DNA from: Corynebacterium lactis
Lineage (GTDB): Bacteria; Actinomycetota; Actinomycetes; Mycobacteriales; Mycobacteriaceae
DNA length: 64,000 nucleotides
Assembly (NCBI RefSeq): GCF_900519355.1
Contig: NZ_ULHE01000001.1
Location: forward strand, 124,001-188,000
Direction of reading: 5' to 3'
Shown here one piece after another: positions 45,905 through 54,487 of this stretch; position 1 is the stretch's first letter, and each line of letters opens with the position of its first letter. A model generated the notes under the pieces. It was not told the origin of the DNA. It saw nothing but the letters and a program-made list of their open reading frames with translations, and ran no database searches. Position numbers and translations under genes: made by a program.

Positions 45905-47552
45905 TCCGGCGGCGACTGGCAGGGCATACCGTCGTAAAGCCCTGACGCTCGTGGCGGTAGGCGTCCTTGGACTGGCCGGATGCCAGGGGTCGGGAGCTAC
46001 GGGGGCTACCGGCTCGCGAGTTGGAGGCGCGGCCAGCGCGGACGACGGAATTACGGACGTCGTGGCGACGACCCCGATCGCGGCGGACCTCGCGCGCATG
46101 GTGGCGGGGCAGCGCGCCCGCGTCACCGGCCTGATCCCGCCGATGGGAGACCCTCACACCTACGAGCCGACCCTGCGCGACCTGCGCGCCGTTGCCTACG
46201 CCGATGTGGCCTTCACCAACAACCTGCTGCTGGAGCAGCAGAACCTGATCCGGGTCGTCGAGCAGGGAGTGCGCCCCGGCGTGCCGGTTGTGCCGCTGGC
46301 GGAGAAGTCCTCGCGCTACGGTGGGCAACTGATTCCGCTGGTGGAAGACATCGCGCTGGACACGGTGTGGCTCGGCATGCGCATCTCCGGCACCGGGGAG
46401 AGGCTGGGCGCTTCGCGCACCTCCGAGGTGGAGCTGCAGGCCACCGACGTGCGCGGCCCCGGTGACGCGGCGGCATTCCTCACCACCGCCTTCGGTGAGG
46501 CCGAGATCTACATGAACTCGGCGGACGGTTTCAGCCCGGAGTCGAACTTCAAGGGGGACACGGCGACCCTTCCCGTCGACGCGCACACGCACATGAGCTG
46601 GGCATTTTCCAAGCCCGGCATCTACGAGGTCGACTTCCGGGCGCAGCTGATTGCCGAGAAGGGTGCCCGCCCGAAGCAGGTGGGCACGGCCACGGTGACC
46701 TTCGCGGTCGGGGTCAGCCCGGATCAGTCCGGCGCTGATCGGGGCAGCACAGATAAGAAGTACGTCCTGAACGAGGGCCACCAGGACATCACGGTGGACC
46801 TCGACGCCACAGGCGCGGGCGAGTCCGGCGAGATCGTCATCCGCGGCGACGCCCCCGCCAAGGGCGATACCCGCACCAACTTCGCCTACCCGACGGACCA
46901 AGCCGTCATCGAGGTGCCGAACGCCGCGCTGAAGGAGATCCCGGCTTCAGCCGACTACCGTTTCCTCGGCCGCCCCGGTAGCGAGACTTACATGCTGCCG
47001 CAGGCGGTGCTCGGCAAGCACGTCCATGGCGAATTGGACCCCCACGCCTGGCAGGACGTCTCCAACGCCATCGCGTACGTGCAGCTGATCCGCGACCAGT
47101 TGATTGCGGTCGACCCGAAGGGCTCGGCCGAGTACACCGCCAACGCCGACCGCGCCGTCGCGGAGCTGACCGACCTGGACGCCTACGTTCGGGACGCCAT
47201 CGCGTCTATCCCGAAGGCGCGGCGCCACCTGGTCACCACCCACGACGGCTACGGCTACCTCGGCAAGGCCTACGACCTGGACATCGCCGGCTTCATCACG
47301 CCGAACCCGTCCGTCGAGCCGTCGTCGCGCGACCTGGTGGCCCTGACCCGGACCCTGGAGAACCTGAAGGTGCCCGCCGTGTTCCTGGAACCCTCCCTGG
47401 AGGGCCGCGCCGGAGCCCTGACCGAGACCGCCTCCCGCCTGGGAGTGCGCGTCTGCCGGATCTACGGCGACTCCTTCTCCGAGGAGGTTACGGGTTACGT
47501 GCAGATGATGCGCTACAACGCCGACAGCCTCGCCCGGTGCCTGGCCCCTTAA
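45894..47552 (+). CDS. Anchored-repeat ABC transporter substrate-binding lipoprotein
   Basis: A ZnuA/TroA-type (cluster 9) metal-binding protein split by an inserted repeat domain. A lipobox ends at Cys30. The first binding lobe has GDPHTYEP (His88). Residues about 145-350 hold an inserted wall-repeat domain with H-T-H-M-S-W (231-236). The second half resumes with GKHVHGELDPHAWQD (His376, 378, 384) and THDGYGYLG (His450), and an acidic residue in YGDSFSEE. 552 residues against about 300 for plain ZnuA, the difference being the insert. The likely ligand is Zn2+ or Mn2+. The start is GTG 45894. Confidence 0.88.
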   Translation: MTANPAATGRAYRRKALTLVAVGVLGLAGCQGSGATGATGSRVGGAASADDGITDVVATTPIAADLARMVAGQRARVTGLIPPMGDPHTYEPTLRDLRAVAYADVAFTNNLLLEQQNLIRVVEQGVRPGVPVVPLAEKSSRYGGQLIPLVEDIALDTVWLGMRISGTGERLGASRTSEVELQATDVRGPGDAAAFLTTAFGEAEIYMNSADGFSPESNFKGDTATLPVDAHTHMSWAFSKPGIYEVDFRAQLIAEKGARPKQVGTATVTFAVGVSPDQSGADRGSTDKKYVLNEGHQDITVDLDATGAGESGEIVIRGDAPAKGDTRTNFAYPTDQAVIEVPNAALKEIPASADYRFLGRPGSETYMLPQAVLGKHVHGELDPHAWQDVSNAIAYVQLIRDQLIAVDPKGSAEYTANADRAVAELTDLDAYVRDAIASIPKARRHLVTTHDGYGYLGKAYDLDIAGFITPNPSVEPSSRDLVALTRTLENLKVPAVFLEPSLEGRAGALTETASRLGVRVCRIYGDSFSEEVTGYVQMMRYNADSLARCLAP

Positions 47553-47584
47553 CTCTTAAAAACTCTAGAACTGAAAGCCCAACC

Positions 47585-48664
47585 ATGAACCTCACTTCCT
47601 CCCGCGGATCCGGCCGAGCCCTCGCAGCAGCCGCCACCTTCGCGATGACCGCCACATCCGCCTTCCTTGCCCCCACGCTTGCCGACGCCACCCCGGCACC
47701 GGCCGCGGTAAACCACACGGCGGCGGTGGCCGCGTCGCAAAGCATCCTTGCCCAGGACGCGGAGCTGGGCTCTGACGACCCCTCCCTGCAGCAGAGCGTC
47801 GCGGCCGGCGAGCAGGTCGCGCCGGAGGGGCAGGGCGTCGTGTTCGAGGACGGGCACGCGGACATGGGGCCGATGCTGGGGGAGCAGGGGCTGACCCTGC
47901 TGGTCCGCGACGACCGCGAGGCCACTGCCGTGTGGCGTCACCCGGAGGACATCGTCTTCCAATTGGGTGATGCCGCCTCGCAGGTGCTACCCGAGGGCAG
48001 CGACTACGATTTCACCGGCGCAAAGGGCGGTGAGAAGGTGTGGCTGGTGCCGCAGATGCAGAAGGCCGGAGTGCCGTGGCTGGGCTGGAACACGCAGGCC
48101 CCGTCCATCGTCGAGTCCGCCGACCGTGGCGTGACGCTGGAGTTCCTGGGGCACCAGGGCCCGGGGCAGTTCAGCGTCTTCCTGCAAAACGGTGGGTTCG
48201 GGCAAGCGCAGCAGCTCTGGAACTCCGGCTCGGGCCAGAAACAGTCCACCTGGGTCGACCTGAACACGCACACGCACGCCAACTGGGTCTTCACCGAGCC
48301 CGGCGTGCACCTGGTGGCGATGAACGTCAAGGTCGCGAAGGTCGATGGCACGCAGGTTAGCGACACCGCCATCCTGCGCTTCGCCGTCGGTGGCGCCGAC
48401 CCGGCCGAGGCCGCCGCGAAGCAGTGGGAGGGCGACCTCCTCGCCGACGACGCCGACTCGGACGCCGCGGAGTCCGCCAACTCCTCGTCCTCGGTTGTCC
48501 TGTGGGTTGCTGGCGGCCTGATCGCGGTCGCCGCGGTGCTGGTCGCGTTGGGAGCGCGCAATCGCCGTGCGGGGCAGCGTCGTAAGGCGGCGGCGCGAGC
48601 TGGCAGTGGCCAGGGCGACAGTCAGGGCGACAGTCAGGGCAACGGCGAAGGCGGCGCGCAGTGA
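47585..48664 (+). CDS. Choice-of-anchor M repeat surface protein, membrane-anchored
   Basis: A 359-residue secreted protein. It has a signal peptide (about 1-32) and one wall-repeat domain (about 75-275) with AGVPWLGWNTQAPS and the motif H-T-H-A-N-W (229-234). A C-terminal helix (VVLWVAGGLIAVAAVLVALG) and a long Arg/Gly/Ser/Gln-rich tail follow. No LPXTG-like motif is visible, so it is probably held in the membrane. Its stop overlaps the ATPase start (GTGA). ATG 47585 is 32 bp after the binding-protein gene. The 11-mer is at 47677. Confidence 0.82.
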   Translation: MNLTSSRGSGRALAAAATFAMTATSAFLAPTLADATPAPAAVNHTAAVAASQSILAQDAELGSDDPSLQQSVAAGEQVAPEGQGVVFEDGHADMGPMLGEQGLTLLVRDDREATAVWRHPEDIVFQLGDAASQVLPEGSDYDFTGAKGGEKVWLVPQMQKAGVPWLGWNTQAPSIVESADRGVTLEFLGHQGPGQFSVFLQNGGFGQAQQLWNSGSGQKQSTWVDLNTHTHANWVFTEPGVHLVAMNVKVAKVDGTQVSDTAILRFAVGGADPAEAAAKQWEGDLLADDADSDAAESANSSSSVVLWVAGGLIAVAAVLVALGARNRRAGQRRKAAARAGSGQGDSQGDSQGNGEGGAQ

Positions 48665-49491
48665 CGGCGGTGAAGGCGGCAGCGGCGGTAACGGGACGGC
48701 CACTCGCGCTGGACGTCGACAGCGTTGCGGTGAGCCTCGCCGGCCGCGCGGTGCTGCGCGAGACCAGCCTGAAGGTCTCGCCGGGCGAGTTTGTGGGGCT
48801 GATCGGGCCGAACGGAGCGGGCAAGACGACGCTGCTGCGCTCGATTCTCGGCATCGTGCCGACGCGCACAGGGACAATCGCCGTGGCTGGGAGGTCCGGC
48901 AAAAAGGCGATTGACCACGTCGGATACGTTCCGCAGCGCCACGAATTTGCGTGGGATTACCCCATCAATATCCACGACACCGTCCTCGGCGGGCGCACCC
49001 GGCACATCGGGCTGTTCCGCAGCGCGAAGGAGGACGATTACGCCGCCGTCGCGCGCGCCCTCGAGCAGGTAAAGCTGTCTGATCTGGCCGAGCGGCCCAT
49101 CGGCGAGCTCTCCGGGGGCCAGCGCCAGCGCGTGCTGGTCGCCCGCGCGCTCGCCACCGCGCCCGACCTGCTGCTTCTCGACGAACCCTTCACCGGCCTG
49201 GATATGCCCAGCTGGGAGCTGCTGCTCGGCCTCTTCGAGGAGCTGGCCGCGGGCGGTGTCGCGATAGTCATGTCCACCCACAACCTGCCCGAGGCCATGG
49301 ACATCTGCCACAGGGTCGCACTGCTGCGCGGGACCGTGCGTGCTGTGGGAACCCCTAAGGAACTGCTGGCGCCCGAGTTGGTTCCCACCTGGATGGATAC
49401 CTTCCAGGTGCACCGGGGCTCGCCGCTGCTGAAGTCGGTCGGCATCGGACCGGAAACCGTGCCCGCCCCGGAAGGAGAGCCCGCTCAGTGA
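48661..49491 (+). CDS. Anchored-repeat ABC transporter ATP-binding protein
   Basis: ATPase of the island's importer, 276 residues. Walker A is GPNGAGKTT (49-57), the Q-loop lies in VGYVPQRHEF, the signature is LSGGQRQRV (150-158), Walker B is LLLLDEP (170-176) and the switch histidine lies in MSTHNLPEA. It resembles ZnuC/MntA-type ATPases of metal importers. The start is GTG, overlapping the upstream stop by 4 bp; its own end overlaps the permease by 4 bp. Confidence 0.93.
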   Translation: MTAVKAAAAVTGRPLALDVDSVAVSLAGRAVLRETSLKVSPGEFVGLIGPNGAGKTTLLRSILGIVPTRTGTIAVAGRSGKKAIDHVGYVPQRHEFAWDYPINIHDTVLGGRTRHIGLFRSAKEDDYAAVARALEQVKLSDLAERPIGELSGGQRQRVLVARALATAPDLLLLDEPFTGLDMPSWELLLGLFEELAAGGVAIVMSTHNLPEAMDICHRVALLRGTVRAVGTPKELLAPELVPTWMDTFQVHRGSPLLKSVGIGPETVPAPEGEPAQ

Positions 49492-50423
49492 TTTCCATAT
49501 TCGACTTCATCCAGGACCTTGCGAATCCGGCGCTCGGGTTCCTGCCGCGCGCCCTGATGATCTCCGTGCTCAGCGCGATCGTCTGCGGCGTCGTCGGCAC
49601 GCACGTGGTGCTGCGCGGCATGGCCTTCATCGGCGACGCGGTCGCCCACTCCGTCTTTCCCGGCATCGCCGTCGCGTTCGCCCTGCAGACCTCCGTCATC
49701 GCGGGCGGCGCGGTGGCGGGCGTCGTCGTCGCCGTGCTGATCGCTGTGTTCTCCCAGCGCCGCCGCGTGAAGGAGGACACCCTGATCGGCGTGTTCTTCG
49801 CGGGGGCCTTTGCACTCGGCCTCGTGGTGATCTCGCAGATCGACGGCTACACCGCCTCCCTGACCAACTTCCTCTTCGGCTCCATCGCGGGCGTGTCCGA
49901 CACCGAGATCGTGGTCGCCTTCGTGCTCGGCACCGCCATCACCGCGCTGCTGCTGGGCCTGAACAAGGAGCTCGTCGCCGTCTCCCTCGACCGCGAGACC
50001 GCCATGGCCCAGCGCCTGCCGGTCTTCGCCCTCGACCTCGTCCTCTACCTGGCCGTGACCTGCGCCGTCGTTATCTCCGTGCGCACCATCGGCAACATCC
50101 TGGTGCTCGCGCTGCTGGTCACCCCGGCAGCCTCGGCCCGGCTGCTCACCGACCGCTTGACGACGATGATGGCGGCCTCGGTCGGAATCGGCGTCGCCTC
50201 CTCTGTGGTGGGCCTATACCTCTCCTGGGCCGTGGACGTGCCCACCGGAGCGACGATCGTGCTGGTGGCCACGGCGATCTTCCTCCTCTGCTGGCTCTTC
50301 GCGCCCAGGAGGGGAGTGCTCACGGAGAAGCTCTCCGCCGCCCGGCGAATGACAAGAAATGATTCGGCGCACGCCGCTGAAATGACCGCCGTCCAAACCG
50401 ACACCCAAAAGGAGCTGGCATGA
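49488..50423 (+). CDS. Anchored-repeat ABC transporter permease
   Basis: Membrane subunit of the ABC-3 (zinc/manganese) permease family, 311 residues with about eight helices. GTHVVLRGMAFIGDAVAHSVFPGIAVAF is the typical N-terminal region and LLVTPAASARLLTDR the EAA-like ATPase-contact loop. A charged C-terminal tail ends in QTDTQKELA. The start is GTG within the ATPase stop; the next gene starts in an ATGA overlap. Substrate inferred as a divalent metal. Confidence 0.92.
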   Translation: MISIFDFIQDLANPALGFLPRALMISVLSAIVCGVVGTHVVLRGMAFIGDAVAHSVFPGIAVAFALQTSVIAGGAVAGVVVAVLIAVFSQRRRVKEDTLIGVFFAGAFALGLVVISQIDGYTASLTNFLFGSIAGVSDTEIVVAFVLGTAITALLLGLNKELVAVSLDRETAMAQRLPVFALDLVLYLAVTCAVVISVRTIGNILVLALLVTPAASARLLTDRLTTMMAASVGIGVASSVVGLYLSWAVDVPTGATIVLVATAIFLLCWLFAPRRGVLTEKLSAARRMTRNDSAHAAEMTAVQTDTQKELA

Positions 50424-52498
50424 AGAAGGCCATCGCAGCCGCCGGCAGCGCACTGATTGCTGCATCGACCGCCCTGGTGGGGGTGCCTAGCGCCCTGGCA
50501 GCTCCCTATGTGGAGATGCCGGGCAAGATCGGCGAACTCACGCCGTCGGGGCACAAGAAGGGCTACCCGACCTTCAAGCAGAAGGTCATCCTCGACGAGG
50601 AACTGGAGGACACGAACACCGGCGGCACGCACGTGTGCGCCGGGCGAAAGCTGATTTACCAGGGCCACGCCGACCCCATCTACGGCACCTACGACAGGTC
50701 GGCGCCAGAGGGGAAGCAGCTGACCAGCATGTTCGTCGACGGGCAGGACGTCGTCCCCGCCGACACCGTCTGCGCGCGCCTGGCCCCGGACGCCAGCGAG
50801 GGCGACAGCTCCACCGGAGCGCAGCCGGGAGACCAGGTCTCGAAGATGGTCGTCCCCGACGACCCGGCCTACTCCTTCCTCGGCGAGCCCGGCCAGGTGG
50901 TCTGGCACGCCCCGCAGCTAATCGAGTGGAGCCAGCGGCCCATCTACGCTGGCATCGGCGCCTTCGACCCCAGCCACGAGGCCGACGGTGGCGTCCCCAA
51001 CGACTTCGCCGACGGTCTGCTGCACTTCGACATCACCGGCTTTGAAGGCCCCGGCCGGATGAGCATCTTCTACAACGAGGGTGCCGAGCCGCACGAGATC
51101 GTCAGCGTCGAACCCGGCGACACCATCGGCGGTGAGCCTGGCGAGAACAAGTCCTTCTCCCGCAACGTCGGCGCCCACGGCCACTACGGCTGGGCCTTCA
51201 CTGAGCCCGGCATCTACCGGATCACCGTCACCACGTGGGGAGACAAGACCGACGGCACCCGCGAGGTCGGCACGCCCGCCGAGCTGATCTGGCTGGTCGG
51301 CTCCGACTCCCAGGTCGGGCTTCCCGACGGCACCACCACCGGACTGCGGGAGGTCACCAACGATTTCGGTGTAGCCGGAAAGGAGACCGAAAGCGCCGAC
51401 GGTACTGACAGCGCTGACAGTGCCGCAGCGCCAAACAACTCCGCGCCAACTTCCACGCCAGCCAAGTCAGCCAAGCCAGGTACTCCGACCCGTCAATCCA
51501 CTCCGAGTGCGCCGGGGGCCGAACCGTCGGAAAGCGAGAAACGGCGCGAGCAAACCCCGCCGAGGCGCGAGCCGAAGCCCGAACAGGAGTCCGCGACGTG
51601 GTGGGCGGGGCAGCACAAGCCCCACATCATCCGCAGCGGGCACATGGATATGGCCCTGACCGACGTCGACGGCAACCGCTACGCCCTACTCCTCGACGAC
51701 GAGAACCCCGATCAGCGCGTCACGCGCCTTTCGGGTACCTTCGCCTTCGCGCTTTCCGACGCCGCCACCGCGCAAACTCTTCCGACTGCCTGGGCGGAAC
51801 CCTTCGGCGCGGTGCCCGGCCACGGCTACTACGTGCCGATGAGCAACACCAAGTTGTCCGAGGCCCCGTGGCTCGGATTTTCTACGGAGCACGTCGACTA
51901 CGAGACGCTGAAGCCTGACGCGCCGGTGCGACTGAGCATCACCGAGTTCAGCGGGCCGGGGGCCATGATCAGTGGCCACGAGACCATCGGCGGGGCGACA
52001 ATCGCCCTGGACTCCCGCGATCTCAGCCGGACCTATGACTACCCAGGCCGCTCGCACGACCACCAGTTCTTCTGGTTTACACGCGAGGGCGTCTACCGAA
52101 CCACCTTCCGCTACGAGTGGACTAACCCTGACGGGGCGGTCCAATACCAGGACCTAGAGGCCTATTTCCTCGTCGGCGATCGCGCGATTTCGGCGGCCGA
52201 GAACAACTCGAAGCCGGAGGACACTTCCGAGGCGGATATCGACGAGGGCAGCATGGTCTGCAGCCCCGGTGGCCAGGATTGTCCGCCCGCCGCTGCCGAA
52301 GGTGACCACGGTGGCCCTGGGGTGAGCAACAAGCCCGGCTCGACCGCGCGGGCAATGCAGGCAACGTGGGTACAGCGACTTCCGGTGCAGGGAAGGGGAC
52401 AACTCGCGGGGAAGCTCCCGCCGGGGCTGGGAATGCCAACTCAGCGCCGGGCGCACGGGCGCAGGCGGGGTCGGCCAGCGCACCCGCGCCAGCACTAG
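50420..52498 (+). CDS. Large anchored-repeat wall protein with two repeat domains; 3' end out of frame
   Basis: ABC transporter-associated repeat protein of at least 640 residues. A signal peptide (1-29) is followed by a first wall-repeat domain (about 30-300) with H-G-H-Y-G-W at 253-258, a Ser/Pro/Glu-rich linker (about 315-395), then a second domain (about 400-590) with SEAPWLGFSTEH and H-D-H-Q-F-F-W (546-552). Sense then fails near base 52340, and the membrane anchor is encoded in another frame (next entry). One restored base gives about 833 residues. It is the last gene of the operon. Confidence 0.8.
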   Translation: MKKAIAAAGSALIAASTALVGVPSALAAPYVEMPGKIGELTPSGHKKGYPTFKQKVILDEELEDTNTGGTHVCAGRKLIYQGHADPIYGTYDRSAPEGKQLTSMFVDGQDVVPADTVCARLAPDASEGDSSTGAQPGDQVSKMVVPDDPAYSFLGEPGQVVWHAPQLIEWSQRPIYAGIGAFDPSHEADGGVPNDFADGLLHFDITGFEGPGRMSIFYNEGAEPHEIVSVEPGDTIGGEPGENKSFSRNVGAHGHYGWAFTEPGIYRITVTTWGDKTDGTREVGTPAELIWLVGSDSQVGLPDGTTTGLREVTNDFGVAGKETESADGTDSADSAAAPNNSAPTSTPAKSAKPGTPTRQSTPSAPGAEPSESEKRREQTPPRREPKPEQESATWWAGQHKPHIIRSGHMDMALTDVDGNRYALLLDDENPDQRVTRLSGTFAFALSDAATAQTLPTAWAEPFGAVPGHGYYVPMSNTKLSEAPWLGFSTEHVDYETLKPDAPVRLSITEFSGPGAMISGHETIGGATIALDSRDLSRTYDYPGRSHDHQFFWFTREGVYRTTFRYEWTNPDGAVQYQDLEAYFLVGDRAISAAENNSKPEDTSEADIDEGSMVCSPGGQDCPPAAAEGDHGGPGVSNKPGSTARAMQATWVQRLPVQGRGQLAGKLPPGLGMPTQRRAHGRRRGRPAHPRQH

Positions 52499-52920
52499 CC
52501 CCGTCTCGTGGGCACGCAGCGGCCCCTGCGTCGGCTCCTGCGGCAGCGCCCGTGCATGCGCCGGTAAGGGCTGCGGCGAAAGCACCTGTACGGGCCGCTG
52601 CGACGCCACCGAAGAGCGCTGCGAAGGCCGCGCCCAAGGCCCCTGCTCCGAAAAAGGCAGCCCCGAAGAGTGCTGCGCCAAAGAAGCAGCCCCCGCGGCC
52701 TGGGACACGGATCTCCGGACAGGACCATTCCCCGGATGACCCGGACTATCAGGCAATCGAGGAGGACCGCGGAATCCTGCAGCGAGTCTCCGACATGATC
52801 ACGTCGACCGGTTGGCTCGGAGGGCTCTTGCTTGGTCTCGGCGTCATGGGGCTGATTGGCGGAGCACTGTTCTTCATGTCGTCGCGCCCGAACGACGGTT
52901 TTGACGAGTGGGACGCCTAG
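52306..52920 (+). pseudogene. Out-of-frame C-terminal part of the large anchored-repeat protein
   Basis: This frame, open from 52306, reads DRAGNAGNVGTATSGAG from about 52342. A long Ala/Pro/Lys-rich stalk follows (KSAAKAAPKAPAPKKAAPKS and similar), then a transmembrane helix (WLGGLLLGLGVMGLIGGALFF) and an acidic tail ending DEWDA. It is the expected wall-spanning stalk and anchor of the gene that starts at 50420. A GTG at 52366 could be taken as a start but the fragment has no signal peptide and makes sense only as the end of that protein. Confidence 0.75.
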
Positions 52921-53035
52921 TCAGTAGTAGCGCGTCCTCCGGTAGTTGTGCGGGTTCCGTACTTTTCGGGCCGGTACGGAGCAACAGGCGGGATAAATGC
53001 CTGGTTGGGCCGAACCGGTCTGTAAAGTGATTGGT

Positions 53036-54079
53036 ATGCTCTCACGCTCGCGAATTGTCTCCATCCTGTTGATCGGGTTGGGGGCTGCCTTGATTGCCGT
53101 CGGAGTTCTGCTTCCGAAGGTCATCAATGCCGATCCGAAACTGCCCCTCGACTTGCCGGCCACCTCGTACACCATGCGGGCGGCCGAGGGCGTATCGACG
53201 AAGCTGACGCCCGAGGGCAAGCGCGAGGAAGTTGTGGCCCCGCTGCGCCGACAGCTCCACGGCGAGTTGATTCAGCCGGCTGATGCAAACAAGGTCTCTC
53301 TGCGAGTCGGTGTTACGGAGATGAGGGAGCTGCCGCCGGAGGTCGCGGGTACCGACCCGCTGCAGGAGCTCATCGACGCCAACATCTGGACCTTCACCAT
53401 CGACCGCCTGACCGGCGAGTTCCTCGCGCCAGCGACGCTCGTCGACCGCATGGCGGGCGTTCCCCGCGCAGTGGACGTCACGGGCCACTGGGTGAAATTC
53501 CCGGCCGGTACGGAGCAGAAGGAATACCCGGTCTTCGACGATTTCATGCACGATTCCGTGCCGGCGGCATTCGTGGCCGAAGAGGACCGCGGCGGCAACA
53601 AGATCCTTCATTTCCGCCAAACTATTGCGAAGACCAACCTCGCCCAAAAGTATCGCTCCTACGTCTCTCAGGTCATGGTGGACGACAAGTCGGGCTTCCT
53701 GCAGTATGAGGGAACCCGCGACTGGTGGGTCGAGCCACACTCCGGTTCGGTCATCGACGTCGCAGAAAACATCAACCTCTGGTGGGAGACCCGCGAGGGA
53801 GAGCCGATCATGACGTACTTCCGTTTTGACGGCAAGATGTCGGAGGCGGACTCTAGCCGACTCCTCGCCGGAACGCTGCGGGTGTTCAAGACCCCGAAGC
53901 TGCAACCGTGGTCGATTGGCCTTATTACAGGCGGTGCGATACTGATGTTCTTCGCGATCGTCGGGGCAGTCCGCCCCGCTAGCCGTCGTAAAGCGAAGGA
54001 GGGGGACTCGGCCACCGGCGATCAGCCGGACGGGCGGGTATCGGGCGAGGCCAGAATCGAGCTCGCGGACGCGGAGTAG
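53036..54079 (+). CDS. DUF3068 (PorA-family) protein
   Basis: A 347-residue protein with an N-terminal membrane helix (SILLIGLGAALIAVGVLLP), a large extracytoplasmic domain (about 40-295) and a C-terminal helix (WSIGLITGGAILMFFAIVGAV) with a basic tail. This is the layout of DUF3068, found in mycolate-group actinobacteria. I chose ATG 53036 over an in-frame ATG 39 bases upstream because the helix begins at once after it. It is separated from the island by 115 bp and from rpoB by a terminator. Role unknown. Confidence 0.82.
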   Translation: MLSRSRIVSILLIGLGAALIAVGVLLPKVINADPKLPLDLPATSYTMRAAEGVSTKLTPEGKREEVVAPLRRQLHGELIQPADANKVSLRVGVTEMRELPPEVAGTDPLQELIDANIWTFTIDRLTGEFLAPATLVDRMAGVPRAVDVTGHWVKFPAGTEQKEYPVFDDFMHDSVPAAFVAEEDRGGNKILHFRQTIAKTNLAQKYRSYVSQVMVDDKSGFLQYEGTRDWWVEPHSGSVIDVAENINLWWETREGEPIMTYFRFDGKMSEADSSRLLAGTLRVFKTPKLQPWSIGLITGGAILMFFAIVGAVRPASRRKAKEGDSATGDQPDGRVSGEARIELADAE

Positions 54080-54128
54080 ACGCTCCAAAGTCGCCAGCGG
54101 GCGGGACCACTAGGGACCCGCTAAGGGA

Positions 54129-54173
54129 AACACGCCCACATTGTCAAGTATCACTAGACATGGGCGTGTTTTT
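54129..54173 (+). terminator. Rho-independent terminator upstream of rpoB
   Basis: A ten-base stem AACACGCCCA / TGGGCGTGTT with an inner TGTC/GACA pair, then TTTTT. It ends the DUF3068 transcript. The following 54174-54487 should hold the rpoB promoter and leader; I see no gene there and no certain promoter. Confidence 0.88.
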
Positions 54174-54487
54174 GATATAGGCTAATTCGTTGCGCTGGAA
54201 TTAGTGTATCTGCCGTCAGCTCTTCCAAGTTGCTCAATCGCTCCGAGAGTCGTATGTGTGCCGTTCAAGGTATGCATTCTGTTCCCGGCGGGATTGCGGT
54301 AAACGGGGAGGTCAATAGCGGCACTGCGGGTGGCCACTCGGTGGCTCGCAGGGGTTAAGCGGAGCGTGTGACCAAAGGTTAGACGCAAAGCAACCCGGTG
54401 CGCAACAGAATAATTCCTGCAATGTGAATCGCGTATAAACCAAGCGGGCGGGCACACCATCGGTTGCCGGTGTGTCCACCGCGTGAG

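Noticed and set aside
52330..52370. Programmed -1 frameshifting in the large wall protein
   Set aside because: No slippery heptamer or downstream pseudoknot is evident; one lost base explains it more simply.
40986..53995. Shared string CCGTCGTAAAGC at about 40988, 45929 and 53983
   Set aside because: Two of three encode Arg-Arg-Lys at membrane-flanking positions; three copies of a short codon string are not enough to claim a motif.
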